7,850 bases of DNA from an uncultured Eubacteriales bacterium (GTDB lineage: Bacteria; Bacillota_A; Clostridia; Oscillospirales; CAG-272), in assembly GCA_900555345.1 (NCBI GenBank), contig USKS01000057.1:1-7850 (forward strand), written 5' to 3'. This document shows, in pieces, positions 1 to 6,888 of this stretch. A program made the position numbers and the translations under genes. The notes beneath the pieces are model-generated. The model was not told where the DNA came from. It worked only from the letters and a program-made list of their open reading frames with translations, and searched no databases. Position 1 is the first letter of the stretch. Each line of letters starts with the position of its first letter.

Positions 1-7
1 GGTGTTT

Positions 8-14
8 CTCCTTT
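8..14 (-). promoter_or_regulatory. Ribosome binding site for a gene starting past the left edge
   Basis: Read on the minus strand this is AAAGGAG followed by seven bases (AAACACC) up to the edge. That is ideal spacing for a start codon at or just beyond position 0. It lies only 19 bases after the rubrerythrin stop, and no terminator hairpin separates the two, so a second gene is probably co-transcribed with rubrerythrin. Its identity cannot be seen. Confidence 0.6.
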
Positions 15-32
15 CAAAGCTTTTCGCTTTCC

Positions 33-578
33 TTAAAAGTTTTCTGCATGGATCTCAAAGTAACTTTGCGGATGGTTGCAGGCCGGACAGACCTCCGGAG
101 CCTCTGTTCCGACCGTAATGTGTCCGCAGTTTCGGCATTCCCATGTTCTGACTTCCTTTTTTGCGAAAACTTTTTCAGTCTCAATATTGCGAAGTAGCGC
201 ACGGAAACGCTCCTCATGCTGCTTTTCTATCTCTGCGACAAGGCGAAACTTCTTTGCGAGCTCCGGAAAACCTTCATCCTCCGCTGTTGCTGCAAACTCT
301 ACATACATATCCGTCCACTCATAGTTTTCTCCCTCGGCGGCAGTACCAAGATTCCTTTCTGTCCCGCCAAATTCGCCGAGTTCCTTAAACCATAGCTTGG
401 CGTGAGCCTTCTCATTTTCCGCCGTTTTCAAAAGCAGGGCGGCAATCTGTTCAAAACCCTGTTTTTTTGCGACAGAAGCAAAGAAACTGTACTTGTTTCT
501 GGCCTGCGACTCCCCGGCAAATGCTTCCCAAAGGTTTTGCTCGGTCTGTGTTCCTGCATACTTGTTTTTTCCATTCAT
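33..578 (-). CDS. rbr: Rubrerythrin (diiron domain plus C-terminal rubredoxin-like domain)
   Basis: A 181-residue cytoplasmic peroxide reductase of anaerobes; in this family a ferritin-like diiron site reduces hydrogen peroxide to water with electrons passed through a rubredoxin-like iron centre. Residues 1-135 are the four-helix domain with family motifs: [11 protein letters not shown] (E23), ENEKAHA with an ExxH pair (E56, H59), the [11 protein letters not shown] stretch (E94, E100) and [10 protein letters not shown] with a second ExxH (E118, H121). Residues 146-170 carry the rubredoxin-like knuckles CxxC (C148, C151) and CxxC (C164, C167), 12 residues apart. Length and domain order match classical short rubrerythrins. 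The frame is open for 30 more codons upstream to 668, but ATG 578 is chosen because GAAAGGGGG lies 8 bases before it (587-595), because the upstream codons encode no rubrerythrin sequence, and because the promoter lies inside that extension. It has its own promoter and likely operators, so it is regulated apart from the surface operon behind it. Confidence 0.96.
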   Translation of the reverse strand: MNGKNKYAGTQTEQNLWEAFAGESQARNKYSFFASVAKKQGFEQIAALLLKTAENEKAHAKLWFKELGEFGGTERNLGTAAEGENYEWTDMYVEFAATAEDEGFPELAKKFRLVAEIEKQHEERFRALLRNIETEKVFAKKEVRTWECRNCGHITVGTEAPEVCPACNHPQSYFEIHAENF

Positions 579-600
579 AATTGCTGCCCCCTTTCTTGCG

Positions 601-623
601 TTATTAGGATGAGTTCCTAATAA
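601..623. promoter_or_regulatory. Probable operator 1: perfect inverted repeat over the rbr start site
   Basis: Arms TTATTAGGA and TCCTAATAA are exact reverse complements (9 of 9) around the 5-base spacer TGAGT. The repeat begins just downstream of the -10 box and covers the expected transcription start near 618, the usual place for a repressor site. A related repeat lies at 668-690. It is not a PerR box (TTATAAT-type). The TTAGG/CCTAA ends faintly recall DtxR/IdeR-family sites, but those are spaced 9 bases apart, not 7, so I assign no regulator. Confidence 0.65.
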
Positions 624-624
624 T

Positions 625-653
625 ATTATAGGCGAAAACCGGTATAAAGTCAA
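625..653 (-). promoter_or_regulatory. Sigma-A promoter of rbr
   Basis: On the minus strand, TTGACT (648-653) as -35 and TATAAT (625-630) as -10 are separated by exactly 17 bases. This is a near-consensus housekeeping promoter. The predicted start near 618 gives a leader of about 40 bases before ATG 578. A promoter this strong normally needs a repressor if it is to be inducible, which fits the flanking inverted repeats. Confidence 0.88.
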
Positions 654-667
654 TAGGCAGTAAAGCA

Positions 668-690
668 ATAATAGGAGGTTTTCCTAATTA
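668..690. promoter_or_regulatory. Probable operator 2: imperfect copy of operator 1 upstream of the -35 box
   Basis: Arms ATAATAGGA and TCCTAATTA surround the spacer GGTTT. The inner TAGGA/TCCTA pair is perfect, and the right arm matches that of operator 1 at 8 of 9 positions. The spacer length (5) is the same. Its centre lies about 67 bases from that of operator 1, and its edge is 14 bases upstream of the -35 hexamer. Two sites flanking a promoter suggest cooperative binding or looping. Confidence 0.5.
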
Positions 691-707
691 CTTTTTTATC
701 TTTTTAC

Positions 708-736
708 TTTTTTATGTGCCGCAGACACATAAGAAA
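708..736. repeat. Hairpin-forming dyad between terminator and rbr promoter
   Basis: Inverted repeat with perfect arms TTATGTG (712-718) and CACATAA (726-732) around the 7-base spacer CCGCAGA. It extends further through T-tracts and A-tracts on either side with one mismatch (711/733). On the minus strand the hairpin is followed by A residues rather than T, so it is not a standard terminator in that direction. It partly overlaps the T-tract of the terminator behind the surface operon. It may be a backup structure in the transcript end or a protein-binding dyad upstream of rbr. Confidence 0.4.
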
Positions 737-770
737 AACCTCCTGCCGGGCATGATGTGCCAGACAGGAG
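734..770 (-). terminator. Rho-independent terminator of the surface-protein operon
   Basis: Starting 8 bases after the stop of the last operon gene, the minus strand has CTCCTG pairing with CAGGAG, an inner GGCA/TGCC pair, a small mismatch between them, and the loop CATCA. This gives about 12 pairs over 740-770, followed by GTTTTTCTT. The position and T-run make it the end of the surface operon and isolate the rubrerythrin unit beyond it. Confidence 0.88.
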
Positions 771-777
771 AATTTAT

Positions 778-1347
778 TCACGGAGCTGCCGTGATCGAAT
801 TATTTGTAACCGTTACGCCCCAGGCTGACTGCACGGCGGATATCGGTTCTGCCTGAACAGCCTCGGCAATAACCTCAATTACCTGATACACCGTTTTTCC
901 GTCCGCAAGCTGCATCTGCCCGAGGGAAAAAGGCTCGCAAAGTATTTCGGTCATGCCGCCGGGATCTGTCGGAAAGGGGTAATAGTAGGTATGGTTTGCC
1001 CCGGCAATCCAACCGTTTTTTAGTGTCAAGTTCGGATATTGAGATGCGGTCGTTCCTGCAATGTCGCCGTTTGAATCGACATAATACGAAATCAGTCTCA
1101 GGCGAATAAATTCCTTGACGTTTCCGGTGTTCTCCGCCCGTATATCCGCCTTTTCTCCGCCCACAGCGGCAGTGCCGGCCACCTCGTTGCCGTCCATCTT
1201 CTCGCGGACGGCGCAGGAAACCTCTGCCGGAATAAACCGATTTGTTTTTTCCGCTTTTTTGAACATAAAGGCAAGGGTCAAGCCCACGGCCGCAACAATA
1301 CACAGGGCAGCCGCCGCAATCAGCAGGTGCTTTATTCTTTTCGACAT
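778..1347 (-). CDS. Small exported protein with SipW-type leader (TasA/camelysin-like, divergent)
   Basis: A 189-residue protein, last gene of the surface operon. The N-terminus has a short basic start (KRIKH), a hydrophobic stretch at about residues 8-28, and then TLAFMFKKAEKTNRF at 24-38. That resembles the 'GGTLAYFTD...TNTF' pattern of SipW-processed precursors, with likely cleavage near A26. The middle (residues 60-90) has ADIRAENTGNVKEFIRLRL, in line with the 'N-TGN...-yvR' beta-strand signature of camelysin/TasA-like folds. Two cysteines remain in the mature part (C45, C137). No sorting signal or C-terminal helix is seen, so it is probably secreted or built into a fibre. ATG 1347 is preceded by GAAAGGGGTGA, which overlaps the stop of the giant gene. 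Only 7 bases separate the two, implying coupled translation. Its leader lacks the usual acidic FTD after the cleavage point (it has FKK), so processing by SipW is likely but not certain. Confidence 0.8.
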   Translation of the reverse strand: MSKRIKHLLIAAAALCIVAAVGLTLAFMFKKAEKTNRFIPAEVSCAVREKMDGNEVAGTAAVGGEKADIRAENTGNVKEFIRLRLISYYVDSNGDIAGTTASQYPNLTLKNGWIAGANHTYYYPFPTDPGGMTEILCEPFSLGQMQLADGKTVYQVIEVIAEAVQAEPISAVQSAWGVTVTNNSITAAP

Positions 1348-1354
1348 TGCGGCG

Positions 1355-4300
1355 TCACCCCTTTCTGTTCGTTATCCTTTCGCTGTTGCCGTTAAGCCAT
1401 TTATTATTAACGGGAGCGTCGTCGAAGGTAACTGTCTTTGTTGTTCCCTCGGAAACGGTCACTTTCTGCGATGTGTCGTTATACCGCCATGACCAATTGT
1501 TTTGCTGTTCTACCGTGTATTCACGACAAACCATATCCTTAATTGTCACGCTGCCGTTTCCCTTGATTGAAACATACAACTCAAAAGTGGGATCATCAGC
1601 TGCGGTGATACGATAAACAAATACTCTGTCGCCGTTGCCCTCATCACCGATGCCATTTTCCCTGACAATCGTCATATTTCCGACAATAGGAACGAACTTT
1701 GCCCAAAATGTGTTGACCTTGGGCATGGCGTCAAGATTCAGCGTCGTGGGAACAAGTTTGCTGCCCGTTACCGTTCCCTTGTCGCCGACCGGCACCGTAC
1801 ACGCTTCGTCAAGATACCAGCCGTCAAACCGATAGCCGAGCTTAGCTGTCGCCGTTGAGCCGCTGAAAAGATCCGTTCCGTTGACTACCTCAATAGTCTG
1901 ACTGAGCGTTCCGCCGCCATACTGCCATACCTTGTATTCTACAGTATATTGCAAAGGCGAATAGTAGAATATGATGTAGTTCTGTGCATCGTTTGCCCGA
2001 AGAATGATCGTCTGTGACAGATTAGAAACGCAGTTCATTCCACTGACCGGCTTTGCCGATACCGGAACTGCGGAGCCGAAAGTGCCTGTGCCGGATTCAA
2101 TCGGAAGAAGCACGCCCGGTGAGGTATCGGTCAGCTGTGGCAGGTTGCTGATATCTGTGCCGTACTTCAAATAATATACCTTGTAGCTCTGCGTGTTACG
2201 GGTATAGAAGATATACAGCTCGGTGCCCTGCGCCTGAACAGTAATGGTAAAGTGCGGATTTGTTTCAGCATCAAGGAGCTGCGTTGTACCGGAATCTTTG
2301 ATATATCCCGTGCCATATACCGTAAAACCGCTGAATGTCTGCGGTACGATATCATGCGTAGAGCCGATATCTCCGATACCCTCGGTAAGGGCATCGCTTT
2401 CGGTATAGTTGATGTAATTACCGCTTTCATCCTGCGTAAGCTCCGGTCCTGCGGCATTAACCTTCTGCAGCATATGGTGTACGGCATAAAAGGCGTTCTG
2501 CGTATTTTTACTGTAATAGAAGACCACTACATTGTCCGGAGAGCCTATATAGCTGCCGTTTCCGTCATCCGTAACAGCAAGAATCAGCCGCTTGTAAAAA
2601 GCATCCGGAATATAGTCTTTAATGACCTCAAAACGCTCTGTCACAACCGCCTTGGTTGAATATTTTGTCACCGTTCCTCCGCCCGGAGCAGAGGTTATCA
2701 AGGCGCCGGTATCCGCATAGCGGTATTCCACACGATAGGCTATATTCTCCGCATGCACATAAGTAAAGGTAAATACATTGTGCTCCGGCTCTTCCTTGTT
2801 CTCCTCATATTCCACTGTGATGGAATGGCTGGCAAGCGTCGGGTAATAACCGCTGCTGTTATAAGCAGGATAAAGCTCGTTAAGCGGCTCACCTGCTTTC
2901 GGATAAAAAGTACGGGTGTTCCCCTGATAGGCAAAGCCGGCGGAATCGGGTGCGATCAGGCGGTGATACCTGTTATCCGATGTCAGGTATACGTAGGTGC
3001 GATCCTCGCCGTCATTTGATACCTTATAGGTTTTATTGTCCTTAGGCGAGGCGTTTGCAGCTGTGTTAAGAAGCCCCAGCCAAGAGTTGTCGCCTTCTCC
3101 CTCATGCAGAGCATAGTGGATTCGGTAAGGTTGCGCTGAGTGTGTTCCCCAGTCGGCAAAGACATTCATATCTTTTGTAACAGGCATATCCAGCGGCGTA
3201 TACGCCGCTTTGTTCCCGGCACGCATATAAAACCATCCGCCGAAGGTATACGCAAGCCCGCCTGAAGAAAACGTCGGATTATCCACACTTCCCAGCACAC
3301 TGCCGTGCGGTATTTCCCGTGTTTCAATCATACCGCCTTCATTGCCTGTCGTTTCAAAGGCAATCATATCGTCATAGGTTCGGAAGAAGCGGACCGTGTG
3401 ATTTACAGGTGTCCACTTGGCGTACAGACCGATATCTTTGGCAGGCATGGCTTCGCCGACCTTATATTCACTTCCGGGAAAGCATCCGGGAGAATTATAC
3501 CATCCTCCGAATGTATACGCATTTTGTTCCAAAGTAGCCGGGTAATCCGGAACGACCCCGACGGTGTAAGGATCAAGTGAAGTATTGTACGGTACATCAA
3601 ACCGACCGTAAACCTCGTGGTAGTTGTGCTGCGTAAGGCTGTAGCTCAGTCTTGTATAATAAAACCGTGCGATGTTTGAATGGCGACCGTCCGTGGTTGT
3701 ACCGTTATCCTCCCATTCACGATCATTCACGGGATAATTAAATCCGGGCAGCGGAGGATAGGTTTGGTGTGTAATACCGCCCGAACCGTCATTATCGTCA
3801 TTGGCGTACACTGTATTATACAGCTTATATTTTTTTCCGTTATACGTCCGTATCGTCAGCCCGTCTTCGTTTTCACCGTCGCGCAGAGGCAGATACAGCT
3901 CATATATCCACTCTGTCGGTTTGCTCCAGCTGATATTCGCGCCGTTATCGTAAAAAGCAAGGAAATTTATTGTCGTGGGATCGCCGAACTTATCGATAAA
4001 ACGGCTGTCATACAATAGTGTTTCGTTCAGTATCGGATAATAGCACTTTATCGTGGCGTTGGTATTATCCCAGTTATATTTTACATTGTATTCTCCGTTC
4101 CAGCCGGCAAAGTAGGCATACTTGCCCCAATCATCACCATCTGTCATATGGTTGTGTGCACCGTTTGCAGTATGGGTTCCGACAATGGGAACTCTGTGAA
4201 ACACTTCGCTCGGCCATAGTTTTGTCAAGTCCGCACCGTATCGTGCCGTAAATTCAAGATAGTGAAACTTATCGCCCTTGTTCGTATATCCATCATTTGT

Positions 4301-6175
4301 ACTGTCTTCGGGCGACGGATATACTCCCGTAGTATACTGCACGCCCTCGGCAGGAGTTATGGTCGGCAGCTTCTCAACAGTGCCCCATTGCTTTGCATCT
4401 ATGTTGTACAGCAAGCTTTCAATATCGTTCAGCACATTTCCACTGCTGTCAAACGGCCGTTTATTATTGCTATTTGGACTTATATACCCATCATTCTGAT
4501 GCCCGAATTTATAAGTGCTTCCGCCCACAACGGAGAATTCGGTTTCTGTCCCTTTCGGGTTTACCAGATCCTTTGTCGGGTTGTATTCCTTGGCATAGTA
4601 AAACCGCAGTGTGTATTCTTTACGAGCATAGTACACATTTACGATCGTAGACCCGTCTCCGGCAACCGTCACATTTTGATCTGCATGGTCAAACCGAGAA
4701 AAACGAAGCTGGTCGGGCTTGCAATCCGCACTATGGGTATGTGTTTCATCGGTATTTCCGCAGATATTCGTTTCCGCCGTAAGATCATCCTCTCCGGAAA
4801 CAGCAGTTCCGGATTTTGCCGTCTTTTTCACATTTCCTACATAGCTGTATTCGTCATCATCTGCATTTTGCAGCCAATACACCGCCGTATATGTAGTGTC
4901 AACCGTGCGCCAAAGAGCCTTATATGTACGGTTTTCATCGGGTACTGTGTCAGGCAGAGTATCTTTGACGCCATCACCGACACCGTTCTTCACATCGTCC
5001 CAGCCGTCAAACACATAGCCGTGCCGGGTAGGTGCGTTCACGACAAAGGGCGTGCCGTAGCGGGCATATATCGGTTCCGTGCCGTAGCCGCCGTCCATAT
5101 CGAATTTGACCATATAATAATTGCGGTCGTAGTAGCACTGAAAAACAGTGGAGCCGTCGGCAGCAACCGCTTCCGGATAATGATACAGCTTGGTAAAGCC
5201 CTTTACCGTCTCCGCATTCTGCACCTCCAGCTGCTCGTTGGAAATAATCGTGCCGGTTTTGGCAGAGGATATGCGGTAAAGCCCCATATTCTCGCTATAC
5301 ATATCGTCGTTGATATTCTGGAAGTAGTACCGCACGGCATAGGGCACATCAATTGCCTTATAATAGACATTTACGACATACTGCGCCGCTGTATAGTCTG
5401 CCGGAATATCCAGAGTAACTACCGTCGCGTCGTCATTCGCGTCCACCGTGCCGCCCTCCGGAACGGTAACAGAAGGATTTGCCGCATTATAAAACGGCGC
5501 ATAGCCGAGATAGGTCGGTGAAATAACTGTATTGTGATAGGAGGTGCCGCACTGTATCTGTGCGGTAAATCCCGTGTAGATAGGTTGACCGGACACGGCA
5601 TCTAAGTAATTTATGGAAATATCCACATACTCAGGATTGCTCTTCGGGGCGCGGGCAGGAGCCTTTCGCACCGAGGAGTTACCGTTCTGCACAGCAGCGG
5701 GTTCGGCATCTGCGAGAGCGTTAAACGCAACCGTCACATAGACAGCATCGGAATATTGACTGCTGTCGCCTGCTGTTGCCCTGCAGCGGACATAGGCGCT
5801 GCCCGATTCATCCAAAAGCGAGCCGAGCATAGCATAGGACAGCGATATCGACTGCTTTGTCGCATCATAAATATTCACCCAAAGCTCTGATTTGATATCC
5901 GCAAGTATCTGCCACTGATAGTAAACATTCTGCGAGTTCGGAGAGCATTCGGCTCTGAGAGTGGCTCTTTCATTTTGAGGGAGAGTCAGCTTTTCTGTCG
6001 TTTTTCCCTCATAAGTAACTGTCACCGAGTCAATGTTTGCAGTGTCAAACGCCGTTATCATCTGCATCTGAAATACTGATGCAAGCAGACAAAGGCACAG
6101 AATGACCGAAAAAAGTCTTCTGAGCCTTGTATATTTCGTATTCATGCAGTGCTTTGCCCGATATCCGCCTTTCAT
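1355..6175 (-). CDS. Giant secreted repeat protein: Ig-like, MucBP-like and InlB-like modules, CnaB-like end
   Basis: A 1606-residue probable adhesin. Residues 11-43 form an export signal (basic TRLRR, then a long hydrophobic run). Residues 51-149 look Ig-like, with C77, W88 and C131 placed as in that fold. From about 183 to 1500 the protein is beta-rich. MucBP-like units, which end in an FYY-type strand, are clearest at 183-273 and 1145-1222. InlB/Flg_new-type units carry F-x-G-W at 389, 689, 889, 978 and 1450. A C472/H479/H481/C485 cluster (HTHSADC) sits in a loop. Residues 1497-1590 are CnaB/SpaA-like (GNGSVTIKD, EYTV, WSWRY, TVTF). There is no LPxTG-type signal, C-terminal helix, or choline- or SLH-binding repeat, so wall retention must be indirect. 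I chose ATG 6175 because GCAGG-type ribosome bases lie about 8 bases before it; ATG 6145 has none but would give a more typical signal peptide. It lies 27 bases after the TasA-like gene. A mucin- or glycan-binding role is inferred from domain types only. Confidence 0.93.
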   Translation of the reverse strand: MKGGYRAKHCMNTKYTRLRRLFSVILCLCLLASVFQMQMITAFDTANIDSVTVTYEGKTTEKLTLPQNERATLRAECSPNSQNVYYQWQILADIKSELWVNIYDATKQSISLSYAMLGSLLDESGSAYVRCRATAGDSSQYSDAVYVTVAFNALADAEPAAVQNGNSSVRKAPARAPKSNPEYVDISINYLDAVSGQPIYTGFTAQIQCGTSYHNTVISPTYLGYAPFYNAANPSVTVPEGGTVDANDDATVVTLDIPADYTAAQYVVNVYYKAIDVPYAVRYYFQNINDDMYSENMGLYRISSAKTGTIISNEQLEVQNAETVKGFTKLYHYPEAVAADGSTVFQCYYDRNYYMVKFDMDGGYGTEPIYARYGTPFVVNAPTRHGYVFDGWDDVKNGVGDGVKDTLPDTVPDENRTYKALWRTVDTTYTAVYWLQNADDDEYSYVGNVKKTAKSGTAVSGEDDLTAETNICGNTDETHTHSADCKPDQLRFSRFDHADQNVTVAGDGSTIVNVYYARKEYTLRFYYAKEYNPTKDLVNPKGTETEFSVVGGSTYKFGHQNDGYISPNSNNKRPFDSSGNVLNDIESLLYNIDAKQWGTVEKLPTITPAEGVQYTTGVYPSPEDSTNDGYTNKGDKFHYLEFTARYGADLTKLWPSEVFHRVPIVGTHTANGAHNHMTDGDDWGKYAYFAGWNGEYNVKYNWDNTNATIKCYYPILNETLLYDSRFIDKFGDPTTINFLAFYDNGANISWSKPTEWIYELYLPLRDGENEDGLTIRTYNGKKYKLYNTVYANDDNDGSGGITHQTYPPLPGFNYPVNDREWEDNGTTTDGRHSNIARFYYTRLSYSLTQHNYHEVYGRFDVPYNTSLDPYTVGVVPDYPATLEQNAYTFGGWYNSPGCFPGSEYKVGEAMPAKDIGLYAKWTPVNHTVRFFRTYDDMIAFETTGNEGGMIETREIPHGSVLGSVDNPTFSSGGLAYTFGGWFYMRAGNKAAYTPLDMPVTKDMNVFADWGTHSAQPYRIHYALHEGEGDNSWLGLLNTAANASPKDNKTYKVSNDGEDRTYVYLTSDNRYHRLIAPDSAGFAYQGNTRTFYPKAGEPLNELYPAYNSSGYYPTLASHSITVEYEENKEEPEHNVFTFTYVHAENIAYRVEYRYADTGALITSAPGGGTVTKYSTKAVVTERFEVIKDYIPDAFYKRLILAVTDDGNGSYIGSPDNVVVFYYSKNTQNAFYAVHHMLQKVNAAGPELTQDESGNYINYTESDALTEGIGDIGSTHDIVPQTFSGFTVYGTGYIKDSGTTQLLDAETNPHFTITVQAQGTELYIFYTRNTQSYKVYYLKYGTDISNLPQLTDTSPGVLLPIESGTGTFGSAVPVSAKPVSGMNCVSNLSQTIILRANDAQNYIIFYYSPLQYTVEYKVWQYGGGTLSQTIEVVNGTDLFSGSTATAKLGYRFDGWYLDEACTVPVGDKGTVTGSKLVPTTLNLDAMPKVNTFWAKFVPIVGNMTIVRENGIGDEGNGDRVFVYRITAADDPTFELYVSIKGNGSVTIKDMVCREYTVEQQNNWSWRYNDTSQKVTVSEGTTKTVTFDDAPVNNKWLNGNSERITNRKG

Positions 6176-6202
6176 ACTATCTACCTGCTTTCCTGTGGGA
6201 CT

Positions 6203-6868
6203 TTATTTGTTCTTCACGGCTTCCCATGCGGCTAAAGCGCGCTGCGCCTCGGTATATCCCGCTTCCGATCCCTCGGAAAATCCGTTATACTGCACCGCTG
6301 CGGCGCTGATTTTAATTTGCATATCCTTCGGCAAACTGTCAAGCTGTGTTTTGGTGATATTCTCGCTGACGGTGATTTTGCCGCCTTCCGCCAGAACATC
6401 AGCCGTCAGCACTGTGTTGGCGTTGACTGTGCGGAAATATACCGCCTCGTTTTTGTTGCCGGAAAGATAATTCCAATCTTTATTTACCGCCCAACCGAGG
6501 ATGTTTTCGCCGTCGGCGGAATAGGCAAAGCTGTAATTATCATCCAGCTTGCTCCAGCCCTTCGCTTTGATTTCGCAGAACACATAGCATGCCATTTCGC
6601 TGCCCTCGAAATTCACAACGGCGTTTTTTATCATATCAGCGCCGGGGGTAATGACCCACTTCTCCGGTTCAGCGAAATTTCCGGTTTCGGTAACGGTGAT
6701 ATCCCGCATAATTGCCACTCTTGCCGCATCTCCCACCGTTGTCCCGGTTACATACTTTGAAAATGTTACTCCGGATACCGCTGCGGCAATCAGCACAATA
6801 TAAAGCAAAACAGCGGAAAAAGGAAGCCGGAATTTCGGTTTTTGTTCTGTTTTTTCGTTGTATTTCAT
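6203..6868 (-). CDS. SipW-cognate TasA/camelysin-like exported protein
   Basis: A 221-residue protein directly after the signal peptidase gene. It begins with a 14-residue charged tail, a hydrophobic helix (about 15-32) and SGVTFSKYVTG (32-42), the leader pattern typical of SipW substrates, with cleavage expected near residues 33-38. The mature part is a beta-rich TasA-like domain. VTETGNF is followed by KWVITPG (70-76) and NAVVNFEGSEMACYVFCEI, like the 'PGd...v.N.G..ayvr..i' segment of the family; two cysteines (C94, C98) fall here. Near the end, AVQYNGFSEG and ALAAWEAVKNK (about 191-221) resemble the usual 'aVQ..gf...AW' tail. There is no sorting signal, so it is a candidate fibre subunit or secreted matrix protein. 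AAGGAGG (6876-6882) with 7-base spacing fixes the start. It lies 20 bases after the sipW stop, in the position tasA has relative to sipW in Bacillus. Confidence 0.88.
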   Translation of the reverse strand: MKYNEKTEQKPKFRLPFSAVLLYIVLIAAAVSGVTFSKYVTGTTVGDAARVAIMRDITVTETGNFAEPEKWVITPGADMIKNAVVNFEGSEMACYVFCEIKAKGWSKLDDNYSFAYSADGENILGWAVNKDWNYLSGNKNEAVYFRTVNANTVLTADVLAEGGKITVSENITKTQLDSLPKDMQIKISAAAVQYNGFSEGSEAGYTEAQRALAAWEAVKNK

Positions 6869-6875
6869 TTTCCGG

Positions 6876-6882
6876 CCTCCTT
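6876..6882 (-). promoter_or_regulatory. Consensus ribosome binding site of the TasA-like gene
   Basis: AAGGAGG on the minus strand, 7 bases before ATG 6868, is the strongest ribosome site in the window. The giant gene behind it has a much weaker site, so the small subunit is probably made in excess over the giant protein from the same transcript. The excess is inference from site strength only. Confidence 0.8.
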
Positions 6883-6888
6883 ACTCTT

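Noticed and set aside
579..668. Upstream extension of the rubrerythrin frame by 30 codons
   Set aside because: It contains the promoter, the predicted transcription start and the first operator, and no rubrerythrin-like residues. The ribosome site at 587-595 supports ATG 578.
778..1303. Frame-shifted minus-strand open frame of 142 codons within the 189-residue gene
   Set aside because: Its product is rich in Arg and Gly without a leader or fold signature, while the main frame has a leader, a ribosome site and a family-like core.
4262..5521. Plus-strand open frame of 419 codons inside the giant gene
   Set aside because: It is fully antisense to a gene with clear domains, has no ribosome site, and its translation is a low-complexity I/R/V/C-rich string with no recognisable motif.
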